Origin: JAHEJN01 sp963787285
GTDB lineage: Bacteria; Actinomycetota; Acidimicrobiia; Acidimicrobiales; JAHEJN01
DNA length: 64,000 nt
Direction of reading: 5' to 3'
Assembly (NCBI GenBank): GCA_963787285.1
Contig: CAWBCM010000013.1
Coordinates: forward strand, 62,001 to 126,000
Positions 1 through 9,707 of the stretch are shown piece by piece. The notes under the pieces are model-generated. The model was not told the origin of the DNA. It saw only the letters and a list, made by a program, of their open reading frames with translations, and made no database searches. Numbering within the stretch: the stretch's first letter is position 1; every line of letters starts with the position of its first letter. Position numbers and translations under genes: made by a program.

Positions 1-821
1 GGCCCGAGGGTCACGATCTCTCGTCGCTACGCGTGCTCGGTACCGTCGGTGAGCCCATCAACCCCGAGGCGTGGATGTGGTATCACGAGCACATCGGCGG
101 CGAGCGGTGCCCCATCGTCGACACGTGGTGGCAGACCGAGACCGGCGGCCAGATGATCAGCCCGTTGCCCGGAGTGACCACGACCATCCCCGGCACCGCC
201 ACCACGCCGATACCCGGGGTGTTCGCCGAGGTCGTCGACCGCGACGGCAACAAGGTCGAAGTCGGGGGCGGGTACCTCACCATCACCCGGCCGTGGCCGT
301 CGATGCTTCGCGGTATCTGGGGCGATCCGGACCGGTACTTCGCCACGTACTGGTCGGAGTATCCCGGCCGCTACTTCGCCGGCGATGGCGCGCGGGTCGA
401 CGAAGAGGGCAACATCTGGATACTCGGCCGGACCGACGACGTCATGAACGTCTCCGGTCACCGCATCTCCACCAGCGAGATCGAATCGGCGCTCGTCGAT
501 CATCCGGCGGTGGCCGAGGCTGCGGTGGTCGGCGCCAACGACGAGGTCACCGGCCAGGCCATCGTGGGTTACGTGATCCTCATCGGTGGCTTCGACGATT
601 CCCCCGAGCTGCGCGAGGAGATTCGCCAACACGTGGCCACCAAGCTCGGGGCCATCGCCCGCCCCCGAGCGGTGAACGTGACCCCCGACCTGCCCAAGAC
701 CCGCTCGGGCAAGATCATGCGCCGGTTGTTGCGCCAGATCGCGCAGGGCGAGGAGATCGGCGACACGACGACCCTGGCCGACCCGTCGGTGGTCGATGCC
801 CTGCGCTCCAGCGCCGAGTGA
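1..821 (+). CDS. acs: acetyl-CoA synthetase, C-terminal part (cut by window edge)
   Basis: AMP-forming acetyl-CoA synthetase activates acetate to acetyl-CoA through acetyl-AMP. The gene is open at the left edge; the visible frame begins at base 3 and gives about 272 residues. The sequence shows the adenylate-binding TWWQTETGG motif, the hinge region GDGARVDEEGNIWILGRTDD, VSGHRIST, and near the C-terminus PKTRSGKIMRR. The lysine of the last motif (codon 711-713) is the residue known in Acs enzymes to be needed for adenylation and to be switched off by acetylation. The stop overlaps the GTG start of the next gene, so the two are probably co-transcribed. A deacetylase-family gene and a Pat-like acetyltransferase lie a few kilobases downstream, which fits post-translational control of this enzyme (inference). 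Confidence 0.95.
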   Translation, partial: PEGHDLSSLRVLGTVGEPINPEAWMWYHEHIGGERCPIVDTWWQTETGGQMISPLPGVTTTIPGTATTPIPGVFAEVVDRDGNKVEVGGGYLTITRPWPSMLRGIWGDPDRYFATYWSEYPGRYFAGDGARVDEEGNIWILGRTDDVMNVSGHRISTSEIESALVDHPAVAEAAVVGANDEVTGQAIVGYVILIGGFDDSPELREEIRQHVATKLGAIARPRAVNVTPDLPKTRSGKIMRRLLRQIAQGEEIGDTTTLADPSVVDALRSSAE

Positions 822-1306
822 CCACGCCGGAGAACTGGATCTGGGCCGACGGTCACATCGCAGGCGGTCGCGCCGTCATCGTCGACGTCGACGGCGTGAT
901 CGCCGACGCCAGCCACCGCCAGTGGTATCTCGACGGCGCCCGCCGTGACTGGCGGGGCTTCTTCGAGGCGTGTGTCGAGGATCCCCCCATCGACTCGGTG
1001 ATCCGGCTGGTTGCGCTGTTCGACCCGGGTGTGGCCGTCGTGCTCCTCACCGCTCGGCCGTACTACGTCACCGAACAGACCGAGATCTGGCTCCGGGCCC
1101 ACGGCGTGCGCTGGGACCTGCTCGTCCTGCGGGCCCGAGCCGACGAGGCGACCAGCTCCGCTCCGTTCAAGCGGCGCGTGGTCGGCGAGCTGAGGCACGC
1201 CGGGTTCGACCTCGAACTGGCGATCGACGACGACATCACCAACATCGGGATGTACCACGAGGAATCGGTTCCCGCCGTGTACATCCACAGCGGCTACTAC
1301 GAATAG
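818..1306 (+). CDS. HAD-superfamily / polynucleotide-kinase-type phosphatase
   Basis: A 162-residue protein that starts with GTG inside the stop codon of acs (GTGA overlap); this start was chosen because the frame upstream only shadows acs. The motif IVDVDGVIAD near residue 20 is the HAD nucleophile motif, with the first Asp as nucleophile and the +2 Asp as general acid. VVLLTARP is motif II and LAIDDDITNI fits the acidic motif III/IV. The layout (DxDGVIAD, TARP, DD) resembles the phosphatase half of polynucleotide kinase-phosphatases and related nucleotidases. The substrate is not predictable. Being translationally coupled to acs suggests only co-expression. Confidence 0.8.
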   Translation: MTTPENWIWADGHIAGGRAVIVDVDGVIADASHRQWYLDGARRDWRGFFEACVEDPPIDSVIRLVALFDPGVAVVLLTARPYYVTEQTEIWLRAHGVRWDLLVLRARADEATSSAPFKRRVVGELRHAGFDLELAIDDDITNIGMYHEESVPAVYIHSGYYE

Positions 1307-1310
1307 TCGC

Positions 1311-1799
1311 TCAGTCGCGGAAGTTGCCGAACTGGAGAGGGATCCCGAAGTCGTCCTCTTTCAGCGCCGCGATGACCGCCTGGAGATCGTCCCGCTTCTT
1401 GCCGTTGACTCGCAGCTCGTCGCCCTGGGTCTGTGACTGGATCCCCTTCAGGTCGAGCCCCTTGATGAACTTGTTGAGCTCGCGCGCCTTGTCGGAGGAG
1501 ATGCCGGCGGCGAGGGTGGCCACCATTCGTGACCGGCCACCGGCGGCGGGAGTGACGGTGCCGAAGTCGACGCCCTTCAGCGAGACCTTGCGCTTCACGA
1601 GCTTTTCCTCGAGCACCTGCCGGAGGGCATTCACGCGGTCGTCGGCCGACGACTCGAGGGTGATCGTCGAGTCGCCGAGCTCGATGAGCGAGTCGGTCCC
1701 CTTGAAGTCGTAGCGGTTGGCAATCTCGCGTTGGGCCTGGTCGACCGCGTTGCGGACTTCCTGGGCGTCGAGCTCGGAGGACACGTCGAAGGAAGGCAT
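1311..1799 (-). CDS. YajQ family protein (UPF0234, cyclic-di-GMP/nucleotide-binding)
   Basis: A 162-residue protein starting MPSFDVSSELDAQEVRNAVD and ending FGIPLQFGNFRD, both signatures of the YajQ/UPF0234 family. Other conserved pieces are IANRYDFKGTD, VSLKGVDFGT and KGLDLKGIQSQTQGDELRV. Family members are two-domain RNP-fold-like cytoplasmic proteins; some bind cyclic-di-GMP or GTP, and the role in actinobacteria is unclear. The frame continues upstream through tRNA-Tyr without a stop, but the ATG at 1799 matches the family N-terminus exactly. It converges with the upstream phosphatase gene with only 4 bp between the stops, leaving no room for a separate terminator. Confidence 0.92.
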   Translation of the reverse strand: MPSFDVSSELDAQEVRNAVDQAQREIANRYDFKGTDSLIELGDSTITLESSADDRVNALRQVLEEKLVKRKVSLKGVDFGTVTPAAGGRSRMVATLAAGISSDKARELNKFIKGLDLKGIQSQTQGDELRVNGKKRDDLQAVIAALKEDDFGIPLQFGNFRD

Positions 1800-1864
1800 G
1801 GCCGAAAGTCTAGGACGACGTCGGTCGGGAAAACCGAAAGCAGGCCTGCGGGGCAGGCCTGCTG

Positions 1865-1950
1865 ATGGTGGGCCGGGGAGGATTTGAACCTCCGAAGGCA
1901 ATGCCGACGGGTTTACAGCCCGTTCCCTTTGGCCACTCGGGCACCGACCC
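1865..1950 (-). tRNA. tRNA-Tyr (GTA)
   Basis: Read on the minus strand, a 7-bp acceptor stem (GGGTCGG with CCGGCCC) encloses a long-variable-arm tRNA with anticodon loop CTGTAAA, giving anticodon GTA. The discriminator is A and the 3' CCA is encoded (1865-1867). The variable arm of about 13 nt fits bacterial tRNA-Tyr. It lies between the GDPD lipoprotein gene and yajQ, all on the minus strand. Confidence 0.96.
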
Positions 1951-2005
1951 AGGGCTGTCACAGTATCGGGACCTCCCGGCGATCGGTACGCCTTTCGCCG
2001 TCGGA

Positions 2006-3025
2006 TCAGCCCGGCATCTGGCTGGGTCGACCGGCGATGATCCCCGCGGCGCCCTGATCGATCATCTCGGCATAGAACTCCGTGTTCTCCTGGGTCTCGG
2101 CGTTGCTCGGCCACACCCACACCGCCACGTCGCTCGCGGCCACCGTCTCCCAGAAGCTCGGCGTGATCACCGCAAGGCCGTCGAAGTCAGGGGGCACCTG
2201 CACGATGCGATGACCAGCGAGTGGTTGGCGCCCGAACAACCACACGGTCATCTCGTTCGAGCCAGGCGAGGTCTCGACCCCCGGAAGGCGCGCTTCGAAC
2301 GCCTCCACCAGTGCATCATCGAACGAGACCACGACGACGTTGTCCTCGATGCCGGCGGCTTCGATCTCGACGGCCAGCGCCTCGACCACGGGGAGGGCGT
2401 CGGGAGCCGACCCTTTGATCTCGATGTCGAACGGATGGCGGGGATAGCGCTCGACGAGCTCGGCGAAGGTGATGATGCGGAAGTCGTCGGCGTTGGCGCC
2501 GGGTGGGGGAGGGGTGGCGCCGGTACGAACGCCTCGATAGGGATACGCGTCGGCGGGAAGGTCGCGACACGGCCAGCACCAATGGCTGAACCAATAGGCG
2601 GCATCGAGCGACTGCAGCTCGGCCAGGGTGCGCTCGGAGACGGGTCCGGTGGCGTCGGTGGTCTTGTCGACGGTGTCGTCGTGCTGCACGATCAGGACCC
2701 CGTCGCCGCTCAGTTGTACGTCGATCTCCAACATGTCGGCGCCGGCGGCCACCGCCTGATCGAAGGCGAAGAACGTGGAGTGGGGCCCTTCTTGGTCGCC
2801 GCCGGCGTGGGCGATGTTGAGCGGCTCGGCGCGGCTCACCAGTTCGTCGATGGTGGGGCGCTCCGGCACCGGCTCGGGGGTGGCGGTGGGCGTCGGTTCG
2901 GCGGTGGGAGACGAGTCGGCGGTCGCCGAGTCGGCCGGCGCGCTCTCGTCGGCGCCCGACGAGCAGGCCGCCGCCAGGGTGGCGACCAGCAGCGGGGTCA
3001 GGAGGAGTCGACTCACCGTGCGCAT
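2006..3025 (-). CDS. glycerophosphodiester phosphodiesterase, lipoprotein
   Basis: A 339-residue secreted lipoprotein of the GDPD family, which hydrolyses glycerophosphodiesters to glycerol-3-phosphate and an alcohol. The N-terminus MRTVSRLLLTPLLVATLAAAC is a signal peptide with lipobox LAAAC, followed by a Ser/Thr/Pro/Glu-rich linker to about residue 60. The catalytic domain begins with NIAHAGG (the first catalytic His of the usual HRG motif is present, but Arg is replaced by Ala), then ADMLEIDVQLSGDG with the metal-binding Glu/Asp pair and VQHDDTVDKTTD with the second His. The HAGG variant occurs in some secreted GDPDs. Likely role: phospholipid-derived phosphate or glycerol scavenging outside the membrane (inference). 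Confidence 0.87.
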   Translation of the reverse strand: MRTVSRLLLTPLLVATLAAACSSGADESAPADSATADSSPTAEPTPTATPEPVPERPTIDELVSRAEPLNIAHAGGDQEGPHSTFFAFDQAVAAGADMLEIDVQLSGDGVLIVQHDDTVDKTTDATGPVSERTLAELQSLDAAYWFSHWCWPCRDLPADAYPYRGVRTGATPPPPGANADDFRIITFAELVERYPRHPFDIEIKGSAPDALPVVEALAVEIEAAGIEDNVVVVSFDDALVEAFEARLPGVETSPGSNEMTVWLFGRQPLAGHRIVQVPPDFDGLAVITPSFWETVAASDVAVWVWPSNAETQENTEFYAEMIDQGAAGIIAGRPSQMPG

Positions 3026-3091
3026 ACGGCCGTTCTAGCCGAGCGGCGCGCCGGTGAGGCGTCGTGGCTCCGGTTCTGCTCAACTCGGGGG

Positions 3092-4015
3092 ATGGCCACC
3101 GGCTATGTCACCCATCCGAGTTGTCTGCTCCACGAGATGCCCTCCGACCACCCCGAGTCTCCTCGGCGGCTGTCGGCCATCAACGATGCGCTGGTCGAGT
3201 CGCGGCTGATGCCGTTCCTCGACGTGATCGAGGCTCCCGCGGCCACCGACGACCAGCTGGCGCGTGTCCATTCCCGTGATCACATCGAGTGGGTCAGGTC
3301 GAAGGTCCCCGCATCGGGCTGGTTCGAGGTCGATCCGGACACGTTCATGAACCGCCACACCCACGACGCAGCCCGACACGCTGCGGGTGCGGTGGTCAGA
3401 GCCGTCGAACTCGTGGTCGGCGGAGACCTGACGAACGCCTTCTGCGCCGTGCGCCCACCTGGTCATCACGCAACGCGTGAATCGGCAATGGGATTCTGCT
3501 TCTTCAACAACGTCGCGGTCGGGGCCGCTCACGCGCTGGCCCAGCACGGTCTCGAGCGGGTGGCCATCGTCGACTTCGACGTGCATCAGGGCAACGGCAC
3601 CATCGACATCTTCTCCGACAATCCCAAGGTGTTGTTCTGTTCGACCTACCAGCACCCGTTCTACCCCCACACCCCGCCGGTCACCGGTCACGATCACATG
3701 GTCGATCTTCCCCTCGCCGCCGGGTCGGGCAGTACGGCGTTCCGGCGGGCGGTCACTGACGGCTGGGTACCGAGGATCGACCGATTCGCACCCCAGCTGA
3801 TCCTGGTGTCGGCCGGATTCGACGCGCACATACGTGATCAGCTGGCCCACTTCGATCTGATCGACTCCGACTTCGCATGGGTCACCGAGCAGATCACCGA
3901 GCTGGCCGCCACCCATGCCGACGGGCGGGTCGTCTCGGTGCTCGAGGGAGGCTACGACCTCGTCGGGCTGGCGGCGTCGGTCACCGCGCACGTGCGGGGG
4001 CTCATGGGCGTCTGA
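3092..4015 (+). CDS. histone deacetylase family protein (AcuC/HDAC-like)
   Basis: A 307-residue zinc-dependent deacetylase-superfamily protein. The chosen ATG at 3092 gives a normal-length protein starting MATGYVTHPSCLLHE, and the open frame upstream crosses the tRNA and the antisense GDPD gene. Active-site pieces are all present: RPPGHHA (His125/His126), GFCFFNNVAVGAAHA, DFDVHQGNGT (zinc ligands Asp163 and His165), SAGFDAH (zinc ligand Asp244) and EGGYDL (transition-state Tyr288). Bacterial relatives include AcuC, which deacetylates and reactivates acetyl-CoA synthetase. The gene converges on the Pat-like acetyltransferase with a 10-bp gap and lies 2.3 kb from acs. The substrate is not proved by sequence; AcuC-like action on Acs is the favoured inference. 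Confidence 0.9.
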   Translation: MATGYVTHPSCLLHEMPSDHPESPRRLSAINDALVESRLMPFLDVIEAPAATDDQLARVHSRDHIEWVRSKVPASGWFEVDPDTFMNRHTHDAARHAAGAVVRAVELVVGGDLTNAFCAVRPPGHHATRESAMGFCFFNNVAVGAAHALAQHGLERVAIVDFDVHQGNGTIDIFSDNPKVLFCSTYQHPFYPHTPPVTGHDHMVDLPLAAGSGSTAFRRAVTDGWVPRIDRFAPQLILVSAGFDAHIRDQLAHFDLIDSDFAWVTEQITELAATHADGRVVSVLEGGYDLVGLAASVTAHVRGLMGV

Positions 4016-4025
4016 GCCGCCGACC

Positions 4026-6731
4026 TCAGAGGGACTTCTTGGTGCGAACCAGCGACGGATCGTCGGGATCGGTCGTGATCCGAAAGCCCAGGCTGCGGGC
4101 GAGCGTCTTCATGCCGTGGTTGTCGGCCAACACGTGTCCGACCATGGTCTCGAGGTTGCGGTAGCGGGCGTACTCGATGAGTGCTTCCATCAGCTTGTGG
4201 GCCACGCCCTTGCCCTGCCAGTCGTCGGCGACGACGACGGCGAACTCGCAGCTCTCGCCGTCGGGATTGATCACGTAGCGGCACACACCGATCTCGGTCT
4301 CGTCGCCTTCCTCGTCGATGACGGCGACGAAGGCCATCTCGCGGTCGTAGTCGATCTGGGTGAAGCGAGCCAGCATCGCCGGTGAGAGCCGTTTGAAGGT
4401 GTTCATGAACCGGAAGTGCTTGGTCTCGGGTGACAGATTGTCGACGAAGGACCGCTCCATCTCGGCGTCCTCGGGACGGATCGGCCGGATCGTGCACGCA
4501 ACGCCTCCCGCGAGCAGGGTGGTCGACACCAGGTGGCTGGGATACGGGTGGATGGCGGTGTGGGAGTACCGCCGGGAGTCGACGTAGTGGCGGTCGACGA
4601 CGATGCGGGCGTCGGCGGCGATGACGCCGCTCTCGTCGGCGAACAGCGGGTTGATGTCGAGCTCCTTGATGGCCGGCAGCTCGCAGGCCATCTCCGACAC
4701 CCGCAACAGCACGTCCTCGACCGCATCCATGTCGGCGGCCGGTCGGCCCCGGTACCCGGCCAAGAGCCGGGCCGCTCGGGTCTGGCCGATCATGTCCTTG
4801 GTGAGGAGGCGATTGAGCGGGGGAAGGCACACCGCTTTGTCGGCCAGCAGCTCGAGCTCGGTACCGCCCGTGCCGAAGACCACCACCGGCCCGAAAACGG
4901 GATCACGGTTGATGCCGACCAGCAGCTCGACGCCGCCGGCCATCGACACCATGGGCTGGATCACCACTCCTTCGACGTCGGCGTCGGGCCGCTGCGCAGC
5001 GGCCGATCGGATGATGTCCTCGAACTCCCGCTGCACGGCTCCGGCACTCGCCACGTTCAGCCGCACGCCACCGATGTCGGACTTGTGGGTGATGTCGTGG
5101 GAATGGATCTTCATGGCCACCGGCAGGCCGAGTGTCTCGGCCACGACGATGGCCTCGGCCGAGGTCCGTACGACCGATGACTGCGTGACGGGAACGCCGA
5201 ACGCGGCCAGCACCGCTTTCGACTCGACCTCGGTGAGCACCGAGCGCTTCTCGGACAACACGTTGTCGATGATGAGCTGAGCGCCGGCGATGTCCGGGGT
5301 CGACTCGGTGGCGATCGGACCCGGCGTCTGGATGAGCAACTGTTGGTTGTGGTGGAACTGCGTGAGGTACGAGAAGCCCTGCACCGCGGTCTCGGGGAGG
5401 CGGAACGTGGGCATCTCGGCGCGGGCGAACAGTTCGCGGGACTCCCGAACCTGCTTGTCGCCCATCCAACAGGTGAGCACCGGTTTGGCGCTCGTCTCGC
5501 CGACCTCGATGATGCGGCGGGCGACTTCGGTCGGGTCGGTCATGGCCTGGGGGGTGAGCATGACGAGCACCCCATCGGTGCCCTTGTCGGCCAGGGCCAC
5601 TCGCGTCGCCTCCGCGTAGCGACCGGCGTCGGCGTCACCGAGCACGTCGATCGGGTTGCCTCTGGACCACATCGGGGGCAGCACGGCATCGAGGTCGGCG
5701 ACGGTGGTCGGCGTGAGCTCGGCCAAGGGGATGTGGAGATCGCCGGCCTTGTCGCAGGCCATGACGCCAGGTCCGCCCGCGTTGGTCACGATCGCCAGCC
5801 GATCGCCGTGGATCCGGGTGCGCCCGACCAACACGGCCGCGGCCGCGAACAGATCACCGACGTGCACGCCGCGGACCACGCCGGCACGACGCAGCGCGGC
5901 GTCGAACACGTCGTCGGCGCCCGACAGCGCCCCGGTGTGGGAGACCGCGGCCTGCTCGCCGGCCTGGTGACGGCCGGCCTTGACGACGATCACCGGCTTG
6001 GCCCTCGCCGCCGCCCGCAGCGCGCTCATGAATGCCCGCGCGTTCTGCACGCCTTCGACGTACATCAGGATGCTGTCGGTCTTCGGGTCGGCGACGAGGT
6101 AGTCGAGGATCTCACCGAAGTCGATGTCGGCGGAGATGCCCATGGACACCACGGCGGAGAACCCGATGTCACGGTTCTCGGCCCAGTCGACGATGGCCGT
6201 GCACAAAGCACCCGACTGCGAGACGAGCGCGAGGTTTCCTGCGTCGGCGGTGCCCTTGGCGAAGGTTGCGTTGAGGCCGACGTTCGGCCGAATCAGTCCG
6301 AGGCAGTTCGGACCCATGAAACGAATGCCGAACAGTCGGGCCACCTCGATCGCCTGATGCTCGAGCCGACGGCCCTCCTCGCCGGCCTCGCGGAACCCTG
6401 CCGACAGGATCACCGCCGTGGTCACGCCCTTCTCCCCGCAGGCTTCGAGTATGGAGGGCACCGTCGACGCGGGGGTGGCGATGACCGCCAGTTCGACGTC
6501 GGCGTCGACCTCCTCGAGACTCGGATAGCAGGTCAATCCATCGATCTGGTCGTACTTGGGATTGATCGGGTAGACACCACCCTCGAAACCGGCCGAGACG
6601 ATGTTCCCGAGCACGACGCTGCCGACGGCTGTCGGCCGGGTGCTGGCTCCGAACACGGCGATCGACCTGGGTTCGAAGAGCGGGGTCAGGTAGTGGACCG
6701 GTGTCTCGAGTGTGTTCCGTCGTGTCGCCAT
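4026..6731 (-). CDS. acyl-CoA synthetase (NDP-forming) / GNAT fusion, Pat-like protein lysine acetyltransferase
   Basis: A 901-residue fusion. N-terminal CoA-binding domain (about 10-130, SIAVFGASTRPTAVGSVV), succinyl-CoA-synthetase-like domains (to about 470, with VSHTGALSG holding a His at about residue 265, the position of the phospho-His in ADP-forming acyl-CoA synthetases), an ATP-grasp domain (about 500-710, PVAMKIHSHDITHKSDIGG), and a C-terminal GNAT domain (about 740-890, WQGKGVAHKLMEALIEYAR). This domain order and length match the Pat/YfiQ class that acetylates acetyl-CoA synthetase. Retention of the His means a ligase function is also possible. The ATG at 6731 was chosen because the upstream extension is unrelated. 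It ends an operon with the APAH-like gene, the AhpD-like gene and a small GNAT. Confidence 0.9.
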   Translation of the reverse strand: MATRRNTLETPVHYLTPLFEPRSIAVFGASTRPTAVGSVVLGNIVSAGFEGGVYPINPKYDQIDGLTCYPSLEEVDADVELAVIATPASTVPSILEACGEKGVTTAVILSAGFREAGEEGRRLEHQAIEVARLFGIRFMGPNCLGLIRPNVGLNATFAKGTADAGNLALVSQSGALCTAIVDWAENRDIGFSAVVSMGISADIDFGEILDYLVADPKTDSILMYVEGVQNARAFMSALRAAARAKPVIVVKAGRHQAGEQAAVSHTGALSGADDVFDAALRRAGVVRGVHVGDLFAAAAVLVGRTRIHGDRLAIVTNAGGPGVMACDKAGDLHIPLAELTPTTVADLDAVLPPMWSRGNPIDVLGDADAGRYAEATRVALADKGTDGVLVMLTPQAMTDPTEVARRIIEVGETSAKPVLTCWMGDKQVRESRELFARAEMPTFRLPETAVQGFSYLTQFHHNQQLLIQTPGPIATESTPDIAGAQLIIDNVLSEKRSVLTEVESKAVLAAFGVPVTQSSVVRTSAEAIVVAETLGLPVAMKIHSHDITHKSDIGGVRLNVASAGAVQREFEDIIRSAAAQRPDADVEGVVIQPMVSMAGGVELLVGINRDPVFGPVVVFGTGGTELELLADKAVCLPPLNRLLTKDMIGQTRAARLLAGYRGRPAADMDAVEDVLLRVSEMACELPAIKELDINPLFADESGVIAADARIVVDRHYVDSRRYSHTAIHPYPSHLVSTTLLAGGVACTIRPIRPEDAEMERSFVDNLSPETKHFRFMNTFKRLSPAMLARFTQIDYDREMAFVAVIDEEGDETEIGVCRYVINPDGESCEFAVVVADDWQGKGVAHKLMEALIEYARYRNLETMVGHVLADNHGMKTLARSLGFRITTDPDDPSLVRTKKSL

Positions 6732-6777
6732 CGAGATCCAATGTACGGGCCGCAGCGTCGGTGGACCGACGCAGCGG

Positions 6778-7821
<1,044 letters not shown>

Positions 7822-7834
7822 GGTTCCCCGGTCT

Positions 7835-8803
7835 TCAGGGCCGGAGGTCGGTGCGCCAGTAGTCGACGCCGAGCTCGTCGGCCATGGCGGCCATGCGCGG
7901 CGCGATCGGATTCCCGATGGCGTCGAGCACTCGGTTCATCATCCCGTAGTTCCCGGCCACGGCCAGCGCGCGAACCGCGCCGGCCTCACCCACGGCTTCG
8001 ACCAGCGCGGCGCGTGCCAGCGGCATCTCCTCGGCGTCCCACAGCGCCACGGCGTCGGCCGCGGCGCGCAGCTCGACGCCAGCCGGCAGCAACGGGTCGA
8101 CCGCCACCTGGTTCACCGCTCTCAGGTCGACGGGCACCTGGTGGGCCTTGCTTCCCTCACGGAGAAACATCGCATGGGCGAACAGTCAATAGAAGCACTC
8201 GTTCAGCAGCGAGGTCCGCGCGGCGACCATCTCCATCTGGGGGCGGAGGAGATCCTTGACCAGACCGAACTCGGGGATCTGTTCGTTGGTGATGAAGAAG
8301 GCACCGTGGATCTCGTGCAGCGCGGCGTGATCGTCGGGTACCGCTGACAACGCCACGGGGGCCGACGGCGCGCCGACCGTGGGAACCCACGCCCCGTTCG
8401 ACGCCGCGGCCACATCGGTGACGCCGGTGGGTTCGCCCGGCTCGGCGGTTGGGAGTCGACGAAGGGGGCGGCCGACTCCGAACTCGAACCCGTCGATCGC
8501 CGCGAGCCGCGAGACCACCCCGATGATCTCGACGTACGCGCAGCGATCGAGGCCCCGGTCCTCGAGCTGGTCGACCCACTCGCGCCGAATCTGATGAGCT
8601 CGGGTGGAGACCGCCCGGGCCGCCTCGGCGGCGACCGCCGCGACCTCTCCCGTGCGGGCCTCGTCACCGGCCCGCTCGCGACGGGCCTCGCGAGCGATGG
8701 CGACGCGCTCGGTCCCCGTGAAGAACGATCCGGGCCGGGCCATGCGGGCCCAGTCGCGCTCGATGACGATGTCGTACCCGTCGCCTACACGCAGTTCGCC
8801 CAT
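7835..8803 (-). CDS. AhpD-like alkylhydroperoxidase family protein, candidate selenoprotein (CxxU)
   Basis: One frame of 323 codons is interrupted only by a TGA at 8186-8188 (codon 206). The flanking residues read E202-C-F-Y-[UGA]-L-F-A-H210, exactly the AhpD pattern Cys-x-x-Cys-x-x-x-His with UGA in place of the second, peroxide-reacting cysteine. The frame continues 116 codons beyond, starting LFAHAMFLRE. Read as selenocysteine, the product is 322 residues, all helical, like the carboxymuconolactone-decarboxylase/AhpD fold. A possible bacterial SECIS hairpin follows the UGA. Expected activity is thiol-dependent peroxide reduction. If UGA were a real stop, the protein would end just before its own catalytic motif. 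A single-base sequencing error (TGC or TGT to TGA) is the main alternative. Confidence 0.7.
8153..8167 (-). other. candidate bacterial SECIS hairpin after the UGA of the AhpD-like gene
   Basis: Reading the minus strand, about 18 nt after the UGA a stem of six pairs (8167-8162 with 8158-8153, two of them G-U) closes a CGU loop whose second base is G. Bacterial SECIS elements are short hairpins inside the coding region, starting within about 40 nt of the UGA with a G in the first two loop bases. This one fits loosely; the pairing is weak and it was judged by eye only. Confidence 0.3.
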
Positions 8804-8866
8804 GGGGACTCCAACTCATTTGCCGATGCCCAGCATCGCATGCCGACGCCGCCGCGGGCAGGGGAA

Positions 8867-9355
8867 TCAGAGAAGCTTCTGCAGGACGGCGACGTCGAGC
8901 CATCGGCCGAACTTTCGTCCGACCTCTCGCTCGACGCCGACCAACTCGAATCCGAGCGAGGTGTGGAGCTGTCTCGACACGGCGTGATCACCGACCACCC
9001 TGGCCACCACCGAATGGAAACCGTGGCGCTGGGCCACGACCAAGAGCTCGGCCAGCAGCGCTCGCCCCACCCCCTTCCCCTGGTGGGCGTCGACCACATA
9101 GACGCTGTCCTCCACCGTCGACCTGTAGGCGGGTCGGTCGCGGTAGGGCGACAGCGACGCGAAGCCGACGATCTCGCCGTCGAGCTCCGCCACCATCACC
9201 GCATGGGCTCCCGACCGCTCGCTCAGCCATCGTCGCTGTTCGTCGAGGGATCGGGGGGCGAGGTCGGTCGTCGCGGTCGACTCCAGCACCTGGCGGTTGT
9301 AGATCGTGCGGATGGCGTCGGCATCGCGTTCAACGGCGAGTCGTATGCGCACCAT
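8867..9355 (-). CDS. GNAT N-acetyltransferase, phosphinothricin-acetyltransferase-like
   Basis: A 162-residue single-domain GNAT. MVRIRLAVERDADAIRTIYN is the usual N-terminal strand of the PAT/Bar-like group. VGFASLSPYRDRPAY, SVYVVDAHQGKGVGRALLA (the acetyl-CoA pyrophosphate-binding QxxGxG loop) and HTSLGFELVGVEREVGRKFGRW follow in order. Such enzymes acetylate amino groups of small molecules, including phosphinothricin or amino acids; the substrate here is unknown. The ATG at 9355 was chosen over an upstream ATG because it starts the conserved domain directly. It is the first gene of a minus-strand run leading into the AhpD-like, APAH-like and Pat-like genes, 63 bp from the next. Confidence 0.85.
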   Translation of the reverse strand: MVRIRLAVERDADAIRTIYNRQVLESTATTDLAPRSLDEQRRWLSERSGAHAVMVAELDGEIVGFASLSPYRDRPAYRSTVEDSVYVVDAHQGKGVGRALLAELLVVAQRHGFHSVVARVVGDHAVSRQLHTSLGFELVGVEREVGRKFGRWLDVAVLQKLL

Positions 9356-9461
9356 GCGGACCCTACTCCGAGCGTCGGGGCAGCCTCGGGCTTCGGCCGG
9401 GCGAAGGTTTCGAGAACGCCCGAACCGTGGCATCATCAGAGGCTGTCCGGTTCGCCGGCCC

Positions 9462-9534
9462 GCCCCCTTAGCTCAGTCGGCAGAGCGTTTCCATGGTAAG
9501 GAAAAGGTCGTGAGTTCAATTCTCACAGGGGGCT
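9462..9534 (+). tRNA. tRNA-Thr (GGT)
   Basis: A 73-nt cloverleaf with acceptor stem GCCCCCT/AGGGGGC, D-arm TAGCTCAGTCGGCAGAGC, anticodon loop ATGGTAA (anticodon GGT) and T-arm GTGAGTTCAATTCTCAC. The discriminator is T and no CCA is encoded. It is followed 31 nt later by tRNA-Met and then tuf. Confidence 0.96.
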
Positions 9535-9565
9535 CCCACCGATGCTCGGCACCTCGTCGGGCTGC

Positions 9566-9639
9566 GGCGGCGTAGCTCAGTTGGTGAGAGCGCTCGACTC
9601 ATAATCGAGAGGTCGGCAGTTCGAATCTGCCCGCCGCTA
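9566..9639 (+). tRNA. tRNA-Met (CAT), elongator type
   Basis: A 74-nt cloverleaf with acceptor GGCGGCG paired to CGCCGCT (G-U closing pair), D-arm TAGCTCAGTTGGTGAGAGC, anticodon loop CTCATAA and T-arm GGCAGTTCGAATCTGCC. It lacks the C1-A72 mismatch and the GGG/CCC anticodon stem of initiators, so it is called elongator. A tRNA-Ile with modified CAU is less likely given the loop and context. Confidence 0.93.
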
Positions 9640-9707
9640 CCGCACCGGCACCGAGTCGGTGTCGGGAAATCACGTCGTACCGACGTCAAACATGCAGGAA
9701 GGTCACC

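Noticed and set aside
1865..3091. N-terminal extension of the HDAC-like frame reaching back to tRNA-Tyr
   Set aside because: It runs antisense to the GDPD lipoprotein gene and through a tRNA; the family N-terminus starts at 3092.
8157..8188. Treating the TGA at 8186-8188 as the end of a gene and the downstream frame as a second gene
   Set aside because: The downstream half has no start with a good ribosome site and begins inside the AhpD motif; a stop would remove the catalytic histidine.
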